DNA of 64,000 nt, from assembly GCA_024236375.1 (NCBI GenBank), contig JACKKP010000002.1, positions 62,001 through 126,000 on the forward strand. The letters run 5' to 3'. Under the pieces are notes generated by a model. The model saw nothing but the letters and a program-made list of their open reading frames with translations, did no database searches and was not told where the DNA came from. Numbering within the stretch: position 1 is the stretch's first letter; each line of letters starts with the position of its first letter. The position numbers and the translations under genes are program-made. The DNA is from Rickettsiaceae bacterium. GTDB taxonomy: Bacteria > Pseudomonadota > Alphaproteobacteria > Rickettsiales > Rickettsiaceae. Below are positions 63,791 to 64,000 of the stretch, one piece after another.

Positions 63791-64000
63791 CTAGATTATC
63801 TTATATCTTACAAGGATATAAGCAATACCCGGCGTAAACGTTTGCCAGAAAGATTTCTTCACTTGTTCTATCGCTCCTAATAAATCTAAACTGTACTGAT
63901 TAAAAGCCAAAGAACCAATTATCCCCAACGACCATAAAAAAAGCCAGAATATTATAATCTCAAATATCATTAATAATTTCGTCTGTTTTTCATTTCTCAC
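63791..64000 (-). CDS. Unrecognised membrane protein, partial at window edge
   Basis: At least 69 residues, open to the window edge; the GTG at 64000-63998 may be the start or an internal codon. It has one or two hydrophobic segments (MIFEIIIFWLFLWSLGIIGSLAF, and FTPGIAYILVRY near the C-terminus), joined by a short polar loop. Stop TAG at 63793-63791. I do not recognise it. Confidence 0.4.
   Translation of the reverse strand: MRNEKQTKLLMIFEIIIFWLFLWSLGIIGSLAFNQYSLDLLGAIEQVKKSFWQTFTPGIAYILVRYKII

Overview
The window is AT-rich, densely coded chromosomal DNA from an obligate intracellular alphaproteobacterium of the Rickettsiales, most likely the Rickettsiaceae. The evidence is an ATP/ADP translocase (tlc), pyruvate phosphate dikinase and malic enzyme in place of glycolysis, a propionyl-CoA carboxylase pair, a two-piece (circularly permuted) tmRNA, the mitochondrial-type complex I subunits NDUFA12 and an NDUFS6-like zinc finger, an Sca-type autotransporter, an ankyrin protein and several small families I associate with Rickettsia (DUF2748, DUF2674). 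kdsA, lnt, the LptF/G-type permease and an LD-carboxypeptidase indicate that LPS, lipoproteins and peptidoglycan recycling are retained, which argues against Orientia. I cannot name the species.

Layout. 1-5.8 kb: LPS permease (cut by the edge), TatB-like protein, hpf, dps, ftsY, a broken ppiD, then tpiA-secG-kdsA. 6.8-11.2 kb: RMD1-family protein; a tight minus-strand run ssrA > sspB > rnhA > NDUFA12 > mlaD; a YbdG-like mechanosensitive channel. 11.3-16.8 kb: tRNA-Phe and an overlapping plus-strand operon (45-codon zinc finger > MFS > mutL > lipB) followed by a DUF2748-like protein. 16.8-19.4 kb: two unrecognised membrane/coiled-coil proteins, one with 72-bp repeats. 19.6-26.6 kb: hemC, ldcA, lepA, fabI, lnt and a HTH regulator. 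26.7-32.5 kb: small lineage proteins, a GST-like protein, tlc, a GGDEF-EAL protein, bolA and an amidotransferase. 32.6-44.7 kb: prfA-ppdK, gltX, pccB-pccA, aspS, rnd. 44.9-64 kb: an accessory-flavoured stretch with an ankyrin protein, an LplT-PlsC-AMP-ligase triple fusion, AEC transporter, maeB, tyrS, a 1152-residue internally duplicated coiled-coil protein with its own consensus promoter, the autotransporter, and three tRNA genes.

The genes fit a parasite that imports ATP, makes PEP/pyruvate from C4 acids and odd-chain or branched precursors, keeps its own envelope lipids, and carries a few fast-evolving, repeat-rich proteins that may act at the host interface. I found no transposase, prophage, CRISPR array or rRNA gene. 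No single locus is a clear new system. The best leads are the 1152-residue protein (55537-58995), the 545-residue coiled-coil/membrane protein (17782-19419), the short-tag ssrA next to sspB, and a compact three-way-junction element at 1538-1603.
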